A stretch of 64,000 bases of DNA from Allocoleopsis franciscana PCC 7113 (GCF_000317515.1 NC_019739.1:62001-126000), one strand, 5' to 3'; positions 1-9,023 are shown, counted from the stretch's first letter. Numbers and translations: made by a program. The notes: generated from the sequence alone by a model not told the origin.

Positions 1-440
1 GCACTGCCAACTAAAATATTGCTGGGCTTGATATCGCGGTGGATGTAGTTGCGATTATGGGAGAAGGCAAGAGCCTCTAGTATCGGAAGAGCTACCGCTT
101 TCCAGAATGAATCCCATCCATCTGGTGGTGATTCTAAAAGAAGTGCTTCTAAATCTTTCTCCATCCACTCAAGGACAACAAAGTATTCACCCGTACTTTC
201 ATCCTTGCCTGAATCGAGAAGTTCCACGATGCCGGAATGCTTCAATTCTTTAAGGGCTTGGGTTTCACGTCTGAAGGACTCAGCTAGAATATCCGCTTCA
301 ATCTGTCCGTGTTTAAAGACTTTGACAGCAACCAGCCGTTCTTCGAGATCGTAGTCTCTTGCGCGATAGACATCAGCCATCCCGCCTGCACGCGGGTTGG
401 GGGATAGAGCATAGCGATCGTTGATGAAGCGAACTGGCAT
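1..440 (-). CDS. Serine/threonine protein kinase, N-terminal part (cut by window edge)
   Basis: Reading the reverse strand from the ATG at 440 gives an open frame of about 146 codons that leaves the window at base 1. It shows the N-terminal lobe of a eukaryotic-type (Hanks) kinase: a glycine-rich stretch (AGGMADVYRARD), the ATP-anchoring lysine in LVAVKVF, a candidate alphaC glutamate, the hinge EWMEKDLEALL, and the catalytic-loop motif HRDIKPSNIL just before the edge. An AGGGG ribosome site lies upstream of the ATG. The DFG motif and any C-terminal sensor domain lie outside the window. It probably phosphorylates Ser/Thr on target proteins; no target can be inferred. It diverges from the gene at 598. 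Confidence 0.9.
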   Translation of the reverse strand, partial: MPVRFINDRYALSPNPRAGGMADVYRARDYDLEERLVAVKVFKHGQIEADILAESFRRETQALKELKHSGIVELLDSGKDESTGEYFVVLEWMEKDLEALLLESPPDGWDSFWKAVALPILEALAFSHNRNYIHRDIKPSNILVGS

Positions 441-558
441 AACTTAGCTACCCCTAGAAGATTTCTGTTCATTTGTAACACAGCCCCCAGTTAGGCATGG
501 TTTTCAGCGATTTGCTCTGGTAGTGAAATGAAAAACCCATCCTAAAACTTAGCTTTTT

Positions 559-597
559 GGGCGCATTCACAAGTTATTTCACATCTAGAGTGCGCCC
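559..597 (+). promoter_or_regulatory. Leader hairpin abutting the start codon at 598
   Basis: A perfect 7-bp inverted repeat, GGGCGCA (559-565) and TGCGCCC (591-597), ends exactly at the ATG. It occupies the place of the GGGTGAA hairpins in front of other forward genes but with different, compensating bases. A role in translation control is inferred. Confidence 0.5.
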
Positions 598-1443
598 ATG
601 TCTGTCTTCCCTCTCGATACGCTTCCCCTTCCCGTAGTTCAAGTCATTCAGGACTATTTGGCTATCGGTTACAAGCTAACAAGCTGTCTCGGACCAAAAC
701 CACCTAAGCCAGAATATCAGCCCTGTGAGGGAATGCTGTATATTGCTTCTCTAGAGCGAGATATGGAACCCCCTGATGAAGCTCAATGGGCAGCCCCTCA
801 CGACCAATGGCAACCTGTGGATATAGATAAACTCAAAGCCTGTCGGGAGTTTTTGGCATGGATAGCCACCACACATTCAGATGCTGATAGCGAGCAGGTC
901 ATACAGTTAGTTGAGCGAGAGGGCGCAGCTATGTGGGCGCGATTTCGCCAACGTCCGGTCAATCACGGACTCCTTCGCCTCACAATTGATGAGTCGGGAA
1001 GCGTGCGAGAACGCTACGTCAGTTCCACTTGCTATAGCACTCGATTTCCAACTCCATCATCACTTCCTCGTGTAGAAATTCCCAAATTAGAAGCGAGACA
1101 AACACCTCCAGGACAACCAACGGTCACAGACTTGTTAGAGCTTCATGATGTGATTCGCGTCTGTGACTGGCCAAAAGGATTCTACGGCCTGGTTGTGGAG
1201 ATTACAGAATACAAACGCAAAGACCTTGAGTTTTTCGACATTGGTTACGTCAGTACGGGAGCCGATTTTATTCCTAACAGCCGACCGAATCGACGGGGTG
1301 AGTATCGCAACAAACAACTACTTCGTAAAATTGTTGCGGTGGATGGGCAGCTAAGGTTCGTCTATCCTCCTGCTTTTGCCAAAGAATCAACCATTGAGAT
1401 TGTGGCTAGACGTGTGAGAAATCGTCAACTTAAACTGTTTTAG
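598..1443 (+). CDS. Unknown protein with C-terminal clamp-binding motif QLKLF
   Basis: A 281-residue protein of no family I recognise. It is soluble, with no signal peptide or membrane segment. The last five residues are QLKLF, which fits the bacterial beta-clamp-binding consensus QLxLF; such motifs are often at a protein terminus, as here. It is followed after 37 nt by a degenerate RecB-nuclease-like gene and then by holA, so it sits at the head of a replication/repair block. Clamp tethering is an inference from the motif and from the dnaN gene at 29448. The middle of the protein (about residues 180-280) is rich in aromatic and basic residues and could be a nucleic-acid-binding fold, but nothing diagnostic is seen. 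Confidence 0.8.
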   Translation: MSVFPLDTLPLPVVQVIQDYLAIGYKLTSCLGPKPPKPEYQPCEGMLYIASLERDMEPPDEAQWAAPHDQWQPVDIDKLKACREFLAWIATTHSDADSEQVIQLVEREGAAMWARFRQRPVNHGLLRLTIDESGSVRERYVSSTCYSTRFPTPSSLPRVEIPKLEARQTPPGQPTVTDLLELHDVIRVCDWPKGFYGLVVEITEYKRKDLEFFDIGYVSTGADFIPNSRPNRRGEYRNKQLLRKIVAVDGQLRFVYPPAFAKESTIEIVARRVRNRQLKLF

Positions 1444-1450
1444 CTTTCGC

Positions 1451-1478
1451 TTGGGGTGAAGTAAAAATCAACCCCCAA
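1451..1478 (+). promoter_or_regulatory. GGGGTGAA leader hairpin before 1481
   Basis: TTGGGGTGA (1451-1459) pairs with TCA (1468-1470) and CCCCAA (1473-1478) around an 8-nt loop with a two-base bulge. The GGGGTGAA motif ends 20 nt before the ATG. Confidence 0.6.
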
Positions 1479-1480
1479 TA

Positions 1481-2212
1481 ATGCTAAATCTTTCTCAACA
1501 ATCCCTCTCCCTCCTCGAAACTAACCCAACTCTATTCCAGCGCCTGCACATCGAACAAAAAGAATCACCCTCAAATCCAGAAACTCGACACTCTCAAGAA
1601 GTTGGGAACCACTTTCATCTCTTAATGAAGCAACTATTAATGGGCTTACCTGTAGAGCCTTTGCTTAATGCCTATCCGCAAATGCAACGCTGGATTAGTG
1701 GCTTACAGCTAGCAGCACCGGAAATATTCTCTGACGAACCTGACACTTTTAAAGAGTGTGACCATCAATGCACTCTGATGTGTGAAGGACATTTGTTAAG
1801 TGTAGTCTATAATCTGCTACTTGCTGATGATAATCAAGCTCAGATTATCGAGTGGACAACTGCAACTCTACCTAATAGCTCTCTGCAATTAGAAAATGAT
1901 TGGAAAACACGCCTTTACCTTTACGTGTTGGCAGAAAACAGCGATTACCTACCCGAAGAAATTTCGTTTACTTATTGGTTTGTACAGTTCGATAGAGAGC
2001 CAGTTAGTTTTAGGTTTGAATATGATGAGTCTTTGCATCGAATGACACGCTCGTGTCTCACCGCCCTGCTTAACAAGTTGAACGAATGGCTAAAGGCTTA
2101 CCAGCAAGAAGGGAAGCCTTTTCCACTTCCGAAAATAATCAAACCCTACAACCAACCTCCAAAAAGAGAAGAACTGCTCAATTTAGATGATATTGAGGAA
2201 GTACGATTGTGA
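1481..2212 (+). CDS. Degenerate PD-(D/E)XK (RecB-like) nuclease-family protein
   Basis: 243 residues. The layout resembles RecB/Cas4-type nuclease domains: an early H in EVGNHFHLLMKQLL, then CEGHLLSVVYNLLL followed by AQIIEWTTA, then WKTRLYLYVLAE, which matches the usual order G-x-x-H, G-x-(I/L)-D, (V/I)-x-(D/E)-x-K and QLxxY. The acidic residue of the second motif and the lysine of the third are not conserved (EWTT instead of DYKT), so catalysis is doubtful. It may act as a structural or single-strand-binding partner, as inactive AddB/RecB-type domains do. It lies between a protein with a clamp-binding tail and holA, consistent with a replication/repair role. The family call rests on pattern reading only. 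Confidence 0.75.
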   Translation: MLNLSQQSLSLLETNPTLFQRLHIEQKESPSNPETRHSQEVGNHFHLLMKQLLMGLPVEPLLNAYPQMQRWISGLQLAAPEIFSDEPDTFKECDHQCTLMCEGHLLSVVYNLLLADDNQAQIIEWTTATLPNSSLQLENDWKTRLYLYVLAENSDYLPEEISFTYWFVQFDREPVSFRFEYDESLHRMTRSCLTALLNKLNEWLKAYQQEGKPFPLPKIIKPYNQPPKREELLNLDDIEEVRL

Positions 2213-2685
2213 GGTAGAGCGAGGGGTTTTCACCATAGCTTTGTCAGGAAGATAGTTAATGAATCCTAACCCAGACTTTAATTCCAATAATATTTCTAAA
2301 TGTAGTGAGAAACTTGAGTTAATTTTAGAAGCCTACGGCAGTGATGTATTCTTTGAAGCTATCACTGAGCTGTTGAACTTTCACCCGCTCACTGCACCCC
2401 CAACTTCTAGCTCAAAATCTTGGATAATTCTCCTGCTGCCTTCATATTGCAATCCCGATTCTCTTAGCGACACGCACAATTTAACTTTGACAAGTGTTTC
2501 AAATCTCGAATAATCAGCGATAAACTCTTGCCAGCTAGCCTTGATCCAGGTATCAAACGCTAAGTTTTGTATTGAATTTACTGCGAACATCGCTCAACTT
2601 AGTAATCGCTTTGGAAATAGCCGTTTCTTGAACCATAGAGGATACAATTGCTAACAAAACTAACAGAAAATTGCCGCCGTTGTTT
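2213..2685. other. Poorly coding gap with possible decayed fragments
   Basis: This stretch has no convincing full gene. A forward frame at 2259-2513 starts plausibly (about 50 residues, helical) and then becomes low-complexity. On the reverse strand, 2590-2381 encodes a short frame with TWIKASWQEFI, which resembles the N-terminus of some cyanobacterial Uma2 proteins, so a decayed Uma2 fragment is possible. TTCACCC at about 2379 is the reverse complement of the leader motif but precedes no gene. Confidence 0.3.
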
Positions 2686-2712
2686 GGGTGAAAACATTTC
2701 CCATCACAACCC
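2686..2712 (+). promoter_or_regulatory. GGGTGAA leader element of holA
   Basis: GGGTGAA at 2686-2692 ends 22 nt before the ATG. A partly complementary TCA plus ACCC (2704-2712) lies just before the start, giving an imperfect hairpin. Confidence 0.55.
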
Positions 2713-2714
2713 TC

Positions 2715-3698
2715 ATGCCGATATTTATCTATTGCGGCGATGATAACTATGCCATTCATCGTAGCGCTCTTACCTTGCGTTCCCGCACCGTAGAGCCAGA
2801 ATGGTTAGCCTTCAATTACTCTGTGTATTCTCACGACAACCTCAATGCTGCCCTTGAAGCACTGGAAGCCGCATTAAGCCCTCCCTTGGGCGGCTCATTG
2901 AGAATGGTATGGCTAGCCAATACAACCCTCCTCTCACAATACCCTCCTCCCCTGTTAGAAAAGCTTCAACAGACAATAGAGAAACTACCCAGCACAACAG
3001 TGCTACTGCTGACTTGCGCCAAAGTTGACCGACGACTCAAGTCCAGCCAACTCCTACTAGCTCACGCTCGGATACAAGAATTCTCCCTCATCCCCAGTTG
3101 GCGCACAGAAGATTTATGGCAGCGGGTATTAGATGTAGCCGCTCAAGTGGGGGTGCAGCTCACGCCTTCTGCTGTCTCTGTCCTCACAGAAGCCGTCAGC
3201 AATGACACAAGAGCGTTGTACGCCGAACTGGAAAAACTCAAGACTTATGCAGCACAAAGCGAGCAGCCTTTGGGAGAGAAGGTTGTCAGAGAGTTGGTAA
3301 CTAGCAACACTACCACCAGTTTGCAACTAGCCGATGCGATTCGCACTGGCAAGACTTCACAAGCTCTCACTCTGCTCAACGATTTATTCAATCGTAATGA
3401 GCCAGCTTTGAAGATTGTCGCCACCCTAGTAACGCAGTTCCGGACTTGGTTGTGGGTGAAGCTAATGGTAGTGGAGGGGGAAAGGGATATAAACGCTATT
3501 GCTACAGCAGCTAGTGTAGGCAATCCTAAACGAGTTTACATCCTGCAAAAAGAAGTCAGACCTCTATCGCTGAAAAATCTCCAACACACCTTGCCTTTTC
3601 TACTAGAGTTAGAAGCCGCATTAAAGCAGGGTAATCCCGAACTAATGACCTTACAGACCCGGATTATTGTACTCTCCCAACTGTACGCGAAGGGTTGA
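2715..3698 (+). CDS. holA: DNA polymerase III delta subunit (HolA-like)
   Basis: 327 residues. The N-terminus MPIFIYCGDDNYAI is the typical start of delta proteins, and the length and all-helical C-terminal third fit the family. Delta opens the beta clamp during clamp loading and has no ATP site, as here. The start is set at the ATG 2715 rather than the upstream GTG, because family homology begins there and the leader motif then ends at the spacing seen before other genes. A plasmid-like copy with ssb, holB and dnaN nearby suggests an element-specific clamp loader; a DnaX (tau/gamma) subunit is not in the window and may come from the host. The fold assignment is from sequence pattern, not a search. 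Confidence 0.88.
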   Translation: MPIFIYCGDDNYAIHRSALTLRSRTVEPEWLAFNYSVYSHDNLNAALEALEAALSPPLGGSLRMVWLANTTLLSQYPPPLLEKLQQTIEKLPSTTVLLLTCAKVDRRLKSSQLLLAHARIQEFSLIPSWRTEDLWQRVLDVAAQVGVQLTPSAVSVLTEAVSNDTRALYAELEKLKTYAAQSEQPLGEKVVRELVTSNTTTSLQLADAIRTGKTSQALTLLNDLFNRNEPALKIVATLVTQFRTWLWVKLMVVEGERDINAIATAASVGNPKRVYILQKEVRPLSLKNLQHTLPFLLELEAALKQGNPELMTLQTRIIVLSQLYAKG

Positions 3699-3751
3699 GA
3701 GGAAGAGAGGATTTCAAGTTAATTAAATTTGATTAAAAAGCTGCCAACGTG

Positions 3752-3779
3752 CGAGGGGTGAAGTCATTCTCACCCCTTG
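3752..3779 (+). promoter_or_regulatory. Perfect GGGGTGA/TCACCCC leader hairpin before 3784
   Basis: AGGGGTGA (3754-3761) and TCACCCCT (3770-3777) form an 8-bp perfect stem with an 8-nt loop, extendable by a G-T wobble and a C-G pair. The ATG follows 6 nt after the arm. This is the clearest member of the leader family. Confidence 0.7.
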
Positions 3780-3783
3780 ATTA

Positions 3784-5397
3784 ATGAACAGCTTTCTGAC
3801 TAACAGCACTAATCCTTTTACTACAAAAAACTCTAAATTCTATCAACTAAGAGATTATCAACAATCTCTCGTTCAAGACATCTTTACTGCCTGGGATTCA
3901 GGATATCAAAGTGTTCTCGCCATCCTCCCAACGGCAGGCGGGAAAACAATCTGCTTTGTTGAAGTTGCCTCCACCTTCCTCGCCAAAAACCAACCCGTCT
4001 TAGTCATCGCTCATTTAGAAGAACTAATTACCCAAGCTGCCGATAAGTTAGCGATGCTAGGAGTAAGAGTTGGTATCATCAAAGCGGGTTATGAAGCTGA
4101 CCCAGACGCCCTGATTCAAGTGGCTTCTATTCAAACTCTGGTACGTCGAGAACTGCCTTCCTCAGCACTGGTAATTTTTGATGAGGCGCACCACTGTGCT
4201 AGCAGAACCTATAGTGAGATTATGCTGCACTACAGGGAGACAGGAGCGAAGATTCTCGGTGTCACTGCCACTCCCAACCGACCGGATGGGCGAGGGTTGC
4301 GATCGCTAGACAAAGGTGTTCCTGGATTCGATAGTTTAGTTAGCGGTCCCTCCTCTGGGCAACTCATCGAGAAGGGGTATTTGTGTCGTTTCTCAATCTA
4401 CGCCGCCTCCCAACTCCTTGATGCCCAGCAAGCAGGTATCGAAACGACAGATGGAGACTACGATACCGAACAATTAACTGAATACGTCAAAAAGACCTTG
4501 GTATTGGGCGATGTCGTTGCCACCTGGAAGAAACACGCCTTTGGGTTGCGTACTGTAGTTTTTGCCGTCTCCGTACCTCACGCTAAGGAATTAGCGATCG
4601 CTTTTTGTGACGCCGGAATTGCAGCAGAAGAAGTCAACGGCAAGACACCGCCAGAAACTAGACGTACCATCCTCTCCCGATTCGCCAGAGGAGAAACGTT
4701 GGTACTGTGCCAGCATTCGCTGCTAATCGAGGGGGTGGATGTCCCAGGCATTCAATGCGTCCAATTCTGTCGCCCTACTCAGAGTCTCATTGTTTGGTTG
4801 CAGGCGATCGGACGAGCGCTGCGTCCTGCCCCTGGCAAAGAATTAGCGCTCGTGCTCGACCACACGCACAATCACACTACATTGCCTTGGCCCGATTCGG
4901 AAATTGCCTGGAGTTTAGAACCAGCTCAAATCAAGCCTGACAAAAATACGCATACTTGCAGTGAATGCAACCATGTCTTTCGCCCTACCAGCTCTGAATG
5001 GAACAGTGGTAGCGCTCATTGCCCAGCCTGTGGTGCAACACTCAGCTTACCAGAACGGCAATTCAATCAACAGCCAGAGACAGTTGAACAAGAAGCTGAC
5101 GCAGAAGAGAAGGTTGAAACTAAGCGTCAAAATCTCATTGAAGTTTTGCCCGCTAACTTTACTCAAGTCTCTCCCCTACCTGACTCCAAGAAAATGAAGC
5201 AGGTGTATCGACTGCTAAAAATTCAGCAAGAGTGCGGGTACAAAAAAGGTTGGCTGCTTTATCGGTTGCAAGAAATGGAAAACGAGCTGCAACTGGGACT
5301 AACTGAATGGCAAGAAGTGGGAAAACTCCTCGATTACAATCCCAAGTGGGCTTTAATGCGTTGGAAAGAATTCGCTTTGCGGCAAGGAAATAACTGA
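3784..5397 (+). CDS. SF2 DEAD/DEAH-box helicase with zinc ribbon
   Basis: 537 residues. The ATPase core contains the Q-type lead-in LRDYQQSLVQDI, Walker A LPTAGGKT, the DEAH box LVIFDEAHH and motif III GVTATPNR. The helicase C-terminal domain has motif V EGVDVPGIQ and motif VI QAIGRALRP. After it come four cysteines in CSECNHVF and HCPACGA (about residues 393-420), a likely zinc ribbon, and a C-terminal helical tail. This is the RadD/XPB-like helicase class, acting on DNA in repair or restart. It sits between holA and ssb, each separated by a short gap and each with a leader motif. E. coli RadD binds SSB, which fits the neighbouring ssb, but that contact is inference here. Confidence 0.92.
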   Translation: MNSFLTNSTNPFTTKNSKFYQLRDYQQSLVQDIFTAWDSGYQSVLAILPTAGGKTICFVEVASTFLAKNQPVLVIAHLEELITQAADKLAMLGVRVGIIKAGYEADPDALIQVASIQTLVRRELPSSALVIFDEAHHCASRTYSEIMLHYRETGAKILGVTATPNRPDGRGLRSLDKGVPGFDSLVSGPSSGQLIEKGYLCRFSIYAASQLLDAQQAGIETTDGDYDTEQLTEYVKKTLVLGDVVATWKKHAFGLRTVVFAVSVPHAKELAIAFCDAGIAAEEVNGKTPPETRRTILSRFARGETLVLCQHSLLIEGVDVPGIQCVQFCRPTQSLIVWLQAIGRALRPAPGKELALVLDHTHNHTTLPWPDSEIAWSLEPAQIKPDKNTHTCSECNHVFRPTSSEWNSGSAHCPACGATLSLPERQFNQQPETVEQEADAEEKVETKRQNLIEVLPANFTQVSPLPDSKKMKQVYRLLKIQQECGYKKGWLLYRLQEMENELQLGLTEWQEVGKLLDYNPKWALMRWKEFALRQGNN

Positions 5398-5428
5398 TTA
5401 GTTAATTGTGAAAAGACGGCTCCTGCAT

Positions 5429-5436
5429 GGGGTGAA
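5429..5436 (+). promoter_or_regulatory. GGGGTGAA leader motif of ssb
   Basis: The motif ends 23 nt before the ssb ATG. No complementary arm precedes the start; TCACCC at 5473-5478 lies inside the gene, so a stem would enclose the start codon. Confidence 0.5.
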
Positions 5437-5459
5437 AACTGAAAATAAAACTAGCAAAA

Positions 5460-5822
5460 ATGACCAGTTCTTTCACCCTAATTTCGGGGCTAATCGGTGG
5501 CGAACCCGAATTTGCTGACTACAACAACAATCGCAAAGCTACACTTTCAATTTACACAAATCGTCCCTACAAAAATGCTCAAGGTGAATACGACACAGAC
5601 ATTCATAACGTGCAAGCTTGGGGTCGCACAGCCGCTTATCTTGCCGAATTGCAATCAATCCACGGCAGTTTGAAGGGAATGGTGGCGATGGTTTCCGGTC
5701 ACATGGAATCTTACAAAAACGGGGAAGGGCAGAAGTTCTGGACGCTCAAAGCCGAACGGATTGTCATCTCTCCAAGACCGAGCAAAACCAATGGTAACGG
5801 AGACGATGGGTTGCCCTTTTAA
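5460..5822 (+). CDS. ssb: Single-stranded DNA-binding protein
   Basis: 120 residues, slightly shorter than most bacterial SSBs. It has an OB-fold pattern (early beta strands, VQAWGRTAAYL, a conserved SGHMES strand) and a short linker ending in DDGLPF, a variant of the acidic DDDIPF tip through which SSB recruits partner proteins. It coats single-stranded DNA during replication and repair. The gene is between a zinc-ribbon helicase and holB. A second protein in the window (32680) ends in a similar acidic tip, so the two may compete for or share partners. Confidence 0.9.
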   Translation: MTSSFTLISGLIGGEPEFADYNNNRKATLSIYTNRPYKNAQGEYDTDIHNVQAWGRTAAYLAELQSIHGSLKGMVAMVSGHMESYKNGEGQKFWTLKAERIVISPRPSKTNGNGDDGLPF

Positions 5823-5961
5823 ATCAACCTGATTGAGGTTGGGGGTGGAACTTTCTGGAATGGGGGGATGGATGAATTTGGCTCTACGCTCTCCCTATCT
5901 TCCCACCTCCCTATCTCAGCTAATACGCACACCGTTAACCTTCAGTATTGCCCTGAAAATT

Positions 5962-6936
5962 ATGCCCTTATTAACAAGTCCTCCTCAACCCTACCCTTTA
6001 ATTGGACAAGAGCTGGCGTTAGAACTGTTAACAAGAGCGATCGCTCTCGAACGCCTCCCAAGCGCCTATCTATTCGCGGGACCAGAAGGGGTAGGACGCA
6101 GCAGTGCCGCTCGCTATTTCACCTCCTTACTGTTTGGCGCTAACGTCTCTGACTCCAAAAGTTCTCTCATCACTCATCGCTTGGCAACAGGCAATCACCC
6201 CGATTTGCTTGTGATTCAACCCACTTACATTCATGAGGGAGAACTCCTGACAAAAAACCAAGCGATCGAGCGAGGACTGGAGCGAAAAACTGCGCCCTTA
6301 ATTCGGATTGAGCAAGTTCGAGCCATTACTGAATTTCTCTCCCGCCCTCCTCTAGAAGCAACGAAGCAGGTAGTAATTGTAGAACAGGCAGAGACAATGA
6401 ATGAGGCGGCGGCTAATGCACTGCTCAAGACGTTGGAAGAGCCAGGGGAACATGGAATTTTCATCTTGATTGCTCAGGGGATTGAATCCCTGTTGCCGAC
6501 AATTGTCTCTCGCTGTTCGCTTATCCCCTTCTATCGCCTCAGTCCTTCAGACCTGAAGAAAGTGCTGTTGGCATTGGGACATGAAGAGATTCTGCCTCAC
6601 TCCGAATTGTTGATGATGGCTCAAGGCAGTCCGGGGAAAGCGATCGCCTTTTTTGAGCAACTAAGGAGTATTCCCGATGCACTATTACAAGCCTTAACTA
6701 GACTGCCTCTCTCTCTGCGTTCGGCTCTCGAATTAGCAAGAGTTATTGACTCCACCCTATCCGTTGACACTCAACTTTGGTTATGTGGATATTTGCAACA
6801 TTATTACTGGCAAAAAACGCACAATTCCCATCTCCTTCAACAGTTTGACCAAACTCACCACTATTTAACTTCTCACTGTCAATCGAGACTGGTTTGGGAA
6901 GTCACGCTCTCAAGAGCTGGGGTGGAAAATTGGTAA
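5962..6936 (+). CDS. holB: DNA polymerase III delta-prime subunit (HolB-like)
   Basis: 324 residues from ATG 5962. The family start IGQELALELL is followed by the P-loop region AGPEGVGRSSAAR, where the catalytic lysine is replaced by arginine as is common in delta-prime, then IRIEQVRAI, VVIVEQAETM, ANALLKTLEEP and the SRC sensor motif ending in VSRCSLI. Delta-prime is the stator of the clamp loader. The start is ambiguous: ATG 5872 in the same frame lies 21 nt after a leader-like GGGTGGAA (5843-5850), the spacing typical of this region, and would add 30 residues. I chose 5962 because family similarity begins there. It follows ssb directly. Confidence 0.85.
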   Translation: MPLLTSPPQPYPLIGQELALELLTRAIALERLPSAYLFAGPEGVGRSSAARYFTSLLFGANVSDSKSSLITHRLATGNHPDLLVIQPTYIHEGELLTKNQAIERGLERKTAPLIRIEQVRAITEFLSRPPLEATKQVVIVEQAETMNEAAANALLKTLEEPGEHGIFILIAQGIESLLPTIVSRCSLIPFYRLSPSDLKKVLLALGHEEILPHSELLMMAQGSPGKAIAFFEQLRSIPDALLQALTRLPLSLRSALELARVIDSTLSVDTQLWLCGYLQHYYWQKTHNSHLLQQFDQTHHYLTSHCQSRLVWEVTLSRAGVENW

Positions 6937-6947
6937 CTGCATACTTG

Positions 6948-7298
6948 ATGAATACTCCTCCAATTACTCAACCCAACCCAAAATCAATTGAGCGTGCTAT
7001 TAAGCTGCTACGTGTAGAACACACACGTATCCATCAGGTAATCGAAAACTTAGATAGAGGTTCTCCCCTCCATGCCAAAAAACTGATGGCTCAAATCATT
7101 GGCAAGTTAGCGATGGCGATGCCTATAAGCACTCCCCCCTCTCCTCAAGCCGTTTCAACATCTATTCAAACTCTGCAACGAACAGTTTCAGCACTCGAAG
7201 TCGTCATTCAGGACTTAGAGAAAGGTTATAACGAACGCACCAAAACATCAATCGCTCAAATTGTTGGCTGGCTGGGACAGGTCTTAATTATCCTCTAA
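6948..7298 (+). CDS. Small helical protein with two internal repeats
   Basis: 116 residues, no family recognised. Two halves resemble each other (about residues 12-57 and 68-114): each has a helical stretch with VIENLDRG or VIQDLEKG followed by a segment like AQIIGKL or AQIVGWL, so it is probably an internal duplication forming a helical hairpin pair. It starts 11 nt after holB, and a leader-like GGGGTGGAA (6918-6926) lies in the end of holB, 21 nt before this ATG. Cotranscription with holB suggests a replication-linked role, but no function can be assigned. Confidence 0.7.
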   Translation: MNTPPITQPNPKSIERAIKLLRVEHTRIHQVIENLDRGSPLHAKKLMAQIIGKLAMAMPISTPPSPQAVSTSIQTLQRTVSALEVVIQDLEKGYNERTKTSIAQIVGWLGQVLIIL

Positions 7299-7302
7299 AC
7301 AC

Positions 7303-7923
7303 CTAACTACTCGCCATATGTGCGGCGGCAAAGATTTGTTTTGCTGTTAGTCGTAACTCGGAAAAGATTGAGGAAACGAGCAGCTCATCATTCCGAAATA
7401 ATCGCTTTTGATATTCGTCTTCAATCAAGGTACAAATTGTGATTGTCGGTTGTTTGGGTTTGCCAATATACTCTCTTCCACCAACACCCAGATAGTCTAC
7501 AATCCAATACTCAGGAACACCTAAAATTGCATAATCCTCAACCTTACGAGCATAATCGTTCTGCCAGTTTGAACTGACAACTTCAACCACCAGCTTGATT
7601 GAGGCTCCTAATGTAATTACAGGTTCTTGTTGCCATAAGGGTTCATTGACCAGTCGAGGTTGGTCTAACACGATCGCATCAGGACGAAAAGCTGTCTCTG
7701 TTCCTAGTAGTTTAATAAGGCATCGATGGGGAATAAAGTAAGCCGTTTCCTGACGGTCAATCTCCACATTGAGTTTTCGTCCAATAAAGGCAACTACTTG
7801 CTCGTGGGGTCCAGTTGGTTCCATATCGATTAATTCCCCATCGATGAGCTCATAGCGCTCGTCATCGCCGTAGCGGTTAATGAATTCATCGACAGTCAGA
7901 AGTTGAGGTGCTAATTGAACCAT
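7303..7923 (-). CDS. Uma2 family (DUF820) PD-(D/E)XK nuclease-fold protein
   Basis: 206 residues. The Uma2 landmarks are in order: LTVDEFINRY, RYELIDGELIDM, FRPDAIV, KLVVEVVS and the cluster KVEDYAILGVPEYWIVDY, giving the acidic and lysine residues of a PD-(D/E)XK core. The family is very abundant in cyanobacteria, and its members' roles are mostly unknown though a nuclease activity is expected. It is on the opposite strand from its neighbours, converging on the small gene at 6948, and is probably an independent insertion. Confidence 0.92.
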   Translation of the reverse strand: MVQLAPQLLTVDEFINRYGDDERYELIDGELIDMEPTGPHEQVVAFIGRKLNVEIDRQETAYFIPHRCLIKLLGTETAFRPDAIVLDQPRLVNEPLWQQEPVITLGASIKLVVEVVSSNWQNDYARKVEDYAILGVPEYWIVDYLGVGGREYIGKPKQPTITICTLIEDEYQKRLFRNDELLVSSIFSELRLTAKQIFAAAHMASS

Positions 7924-8054
7924 CGCGAGCGTTCCTCATGATTTTCTGTGTAGGTGATAACTTGACTCTTCAGCCCCTCGGGAGTCCTCGTTCAGTTCCT
8001 CGATCGTATCTCGATTCGGCATAAGTTGTAAAACTTATTTGTTGGCAAAGCTTT

Positions 8055-8062
8055 GGGGTGAA
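8055..8062 (+). promoter_or_regulatory. GGGGTGAA leader motif upstream of rimK-like gene
   Basis: The sequence CTTTGGGGTGAA fits the extended consensus but ends 64 nt before the likely start (8127), further than for most genes; no complementary arm is seen. Confidence 0.4.
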
Positions 8063-8126
8063 GAAAAACTTGCACGACATCAAAAATGAACGCAACCTGT
8101 CTATTTTTTCTCCTTGGGGTACGCCA

Positions 8127-9008
8127 ATGAAAATTGCTATTTTGTCAAGAAAAGCTTCTCTTTACTCTACCCGTCGCTTAGTTGAAGCTGGAGAACAACG
8201 CGGACATACGGTGCGAGTCGTAGATTACCTGCGTTGCTGCATGAGTATCGCCTCCCACAGTCCCAGCGTCATGTACTCTGGAGAGCCACTGGAGCGTTTT
8301 GATGCCGTCATCCCTCGCATCGGTGCTTCTCACACGGACTACGGTACGGCTGTCGTCAGGCAGTTCGAGATGATGGATGTCTGCGTGGTGAACAGTAGCA
8401 TCGCCATCTCGAAAAGCCGGGATAAGCTCAGATGTTTGCAGATTCTTGCCCACAAGGGTATCGGACTGCCAGTGACCAGTTTTGCTCATTCGCCCAAAGA
8501 TATTGATAATCTCATCAAGATGGTTGGTGGTGCACCTTTGGTCATTAAGTTGCTGGAAGGCACTCAAGGCATCGGTGTCATGCTTGCCGAGTCTCATCAA
8601 AGCGCTAAGTCGGCGATTGAAGCATTTAAGGGAGCCAAGGTGCCAATTCTTGTTCAGGAATACATCACAGAAGCTAAAGGCATGGATATTCGCTGTCTAG
8701 TTGTCGGCAATAAGGTTGTGGCAGCGATGAAGCGCCAGGGCGCACCGGGGGAATTTAGAAGCAATTTGCATCGTGGGGGTCAGCCTGCTGCTATCAAGCT
8801 TACGCCAGAAGAGCGATCGACGGCGATACGCGCAGCTAAGGCAATGGGACTATCCGTTGCTGGTGTGGATTTGCTACGTTCTCATCATGGAGCTTGTGTG
8901 ATGGAAGTGAACTCTTCTCCTGGGTTGGAGGGAATTGAGTCTGCAACTGGGGTGGATGTTGCAGGCAAGGTTATTGAGTTCATCGAAAAGTCTCTTCTGG
9001 ATATGTAA
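8127..9008 (+). CDS. rimK: RimK-type ATP-grasp alpha-L-glutamate ligase
   Basis: 293 residues with the whole RimK layout: the N-terminal [18 protein letters not shown], the ATP-grasp segment [17 protein letters not shown], the ATP-contacting [13 protein letters not shown], and the metal-binding end [15 protein letters not shown]. RimK adds glutamates to the C-terminus of ribosomal protein S6 in E. coli; related enzymes ligate other amino acids to proteins or small peptides. The start is the ATG at 8127, where family homology begins. A copy on an accessory element could modify a host or element protein; the substrate is not visible from context. Confidence 0.93.
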   Translation: MKIAILSRKASLYSTRRLVEAGEQRGHTVRVVDYLRCCMSIASHSPSVMYSGEPLERFDAVIPRIGASHTDYGTAVVRQFEMMDVCVVNSSIAISKSRDKLRCLQILAHKGIGLPVTSFAHSPKDIDNLIKMVGGAPLVIKLLEGTQGIGVMLAESHQSAKSAIEAFKGAKVPILVQEYITEAKGMDIRCLVVGNKVVAAMKRQGAPGEFRSNLHRGGQPAAIKLTPEERSTAIRAAKAMGLSVAGVDLLRSHHGACVMEVNSSPGLEGIESATGVDVAGKVIEFIEKSLLDM

Positions 9009-9023
9009 GGGCAACTGGTAAAT

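Noticed and set aside
2381..2590. Reverse-strand frame with a Uma2-like start as an intact gene
   Set aside because: It lacks the catalytic core of Uma2 and is only about 69 residues; noted as a possible decayed fragment.
3454..3460. GGGTGAA inside holA, and similar copies in the toxin genes (about 54779 and 59848)
   Set aside because: They are within coding sequence; a 7-base word is expected a few times in 64 kb by chance.
6016..6070. HolB P-loop with Arg for Lys as an oddity
   Set aside because: Loss of the ATP site is common in delta-prime subunits, so this is ordinary.
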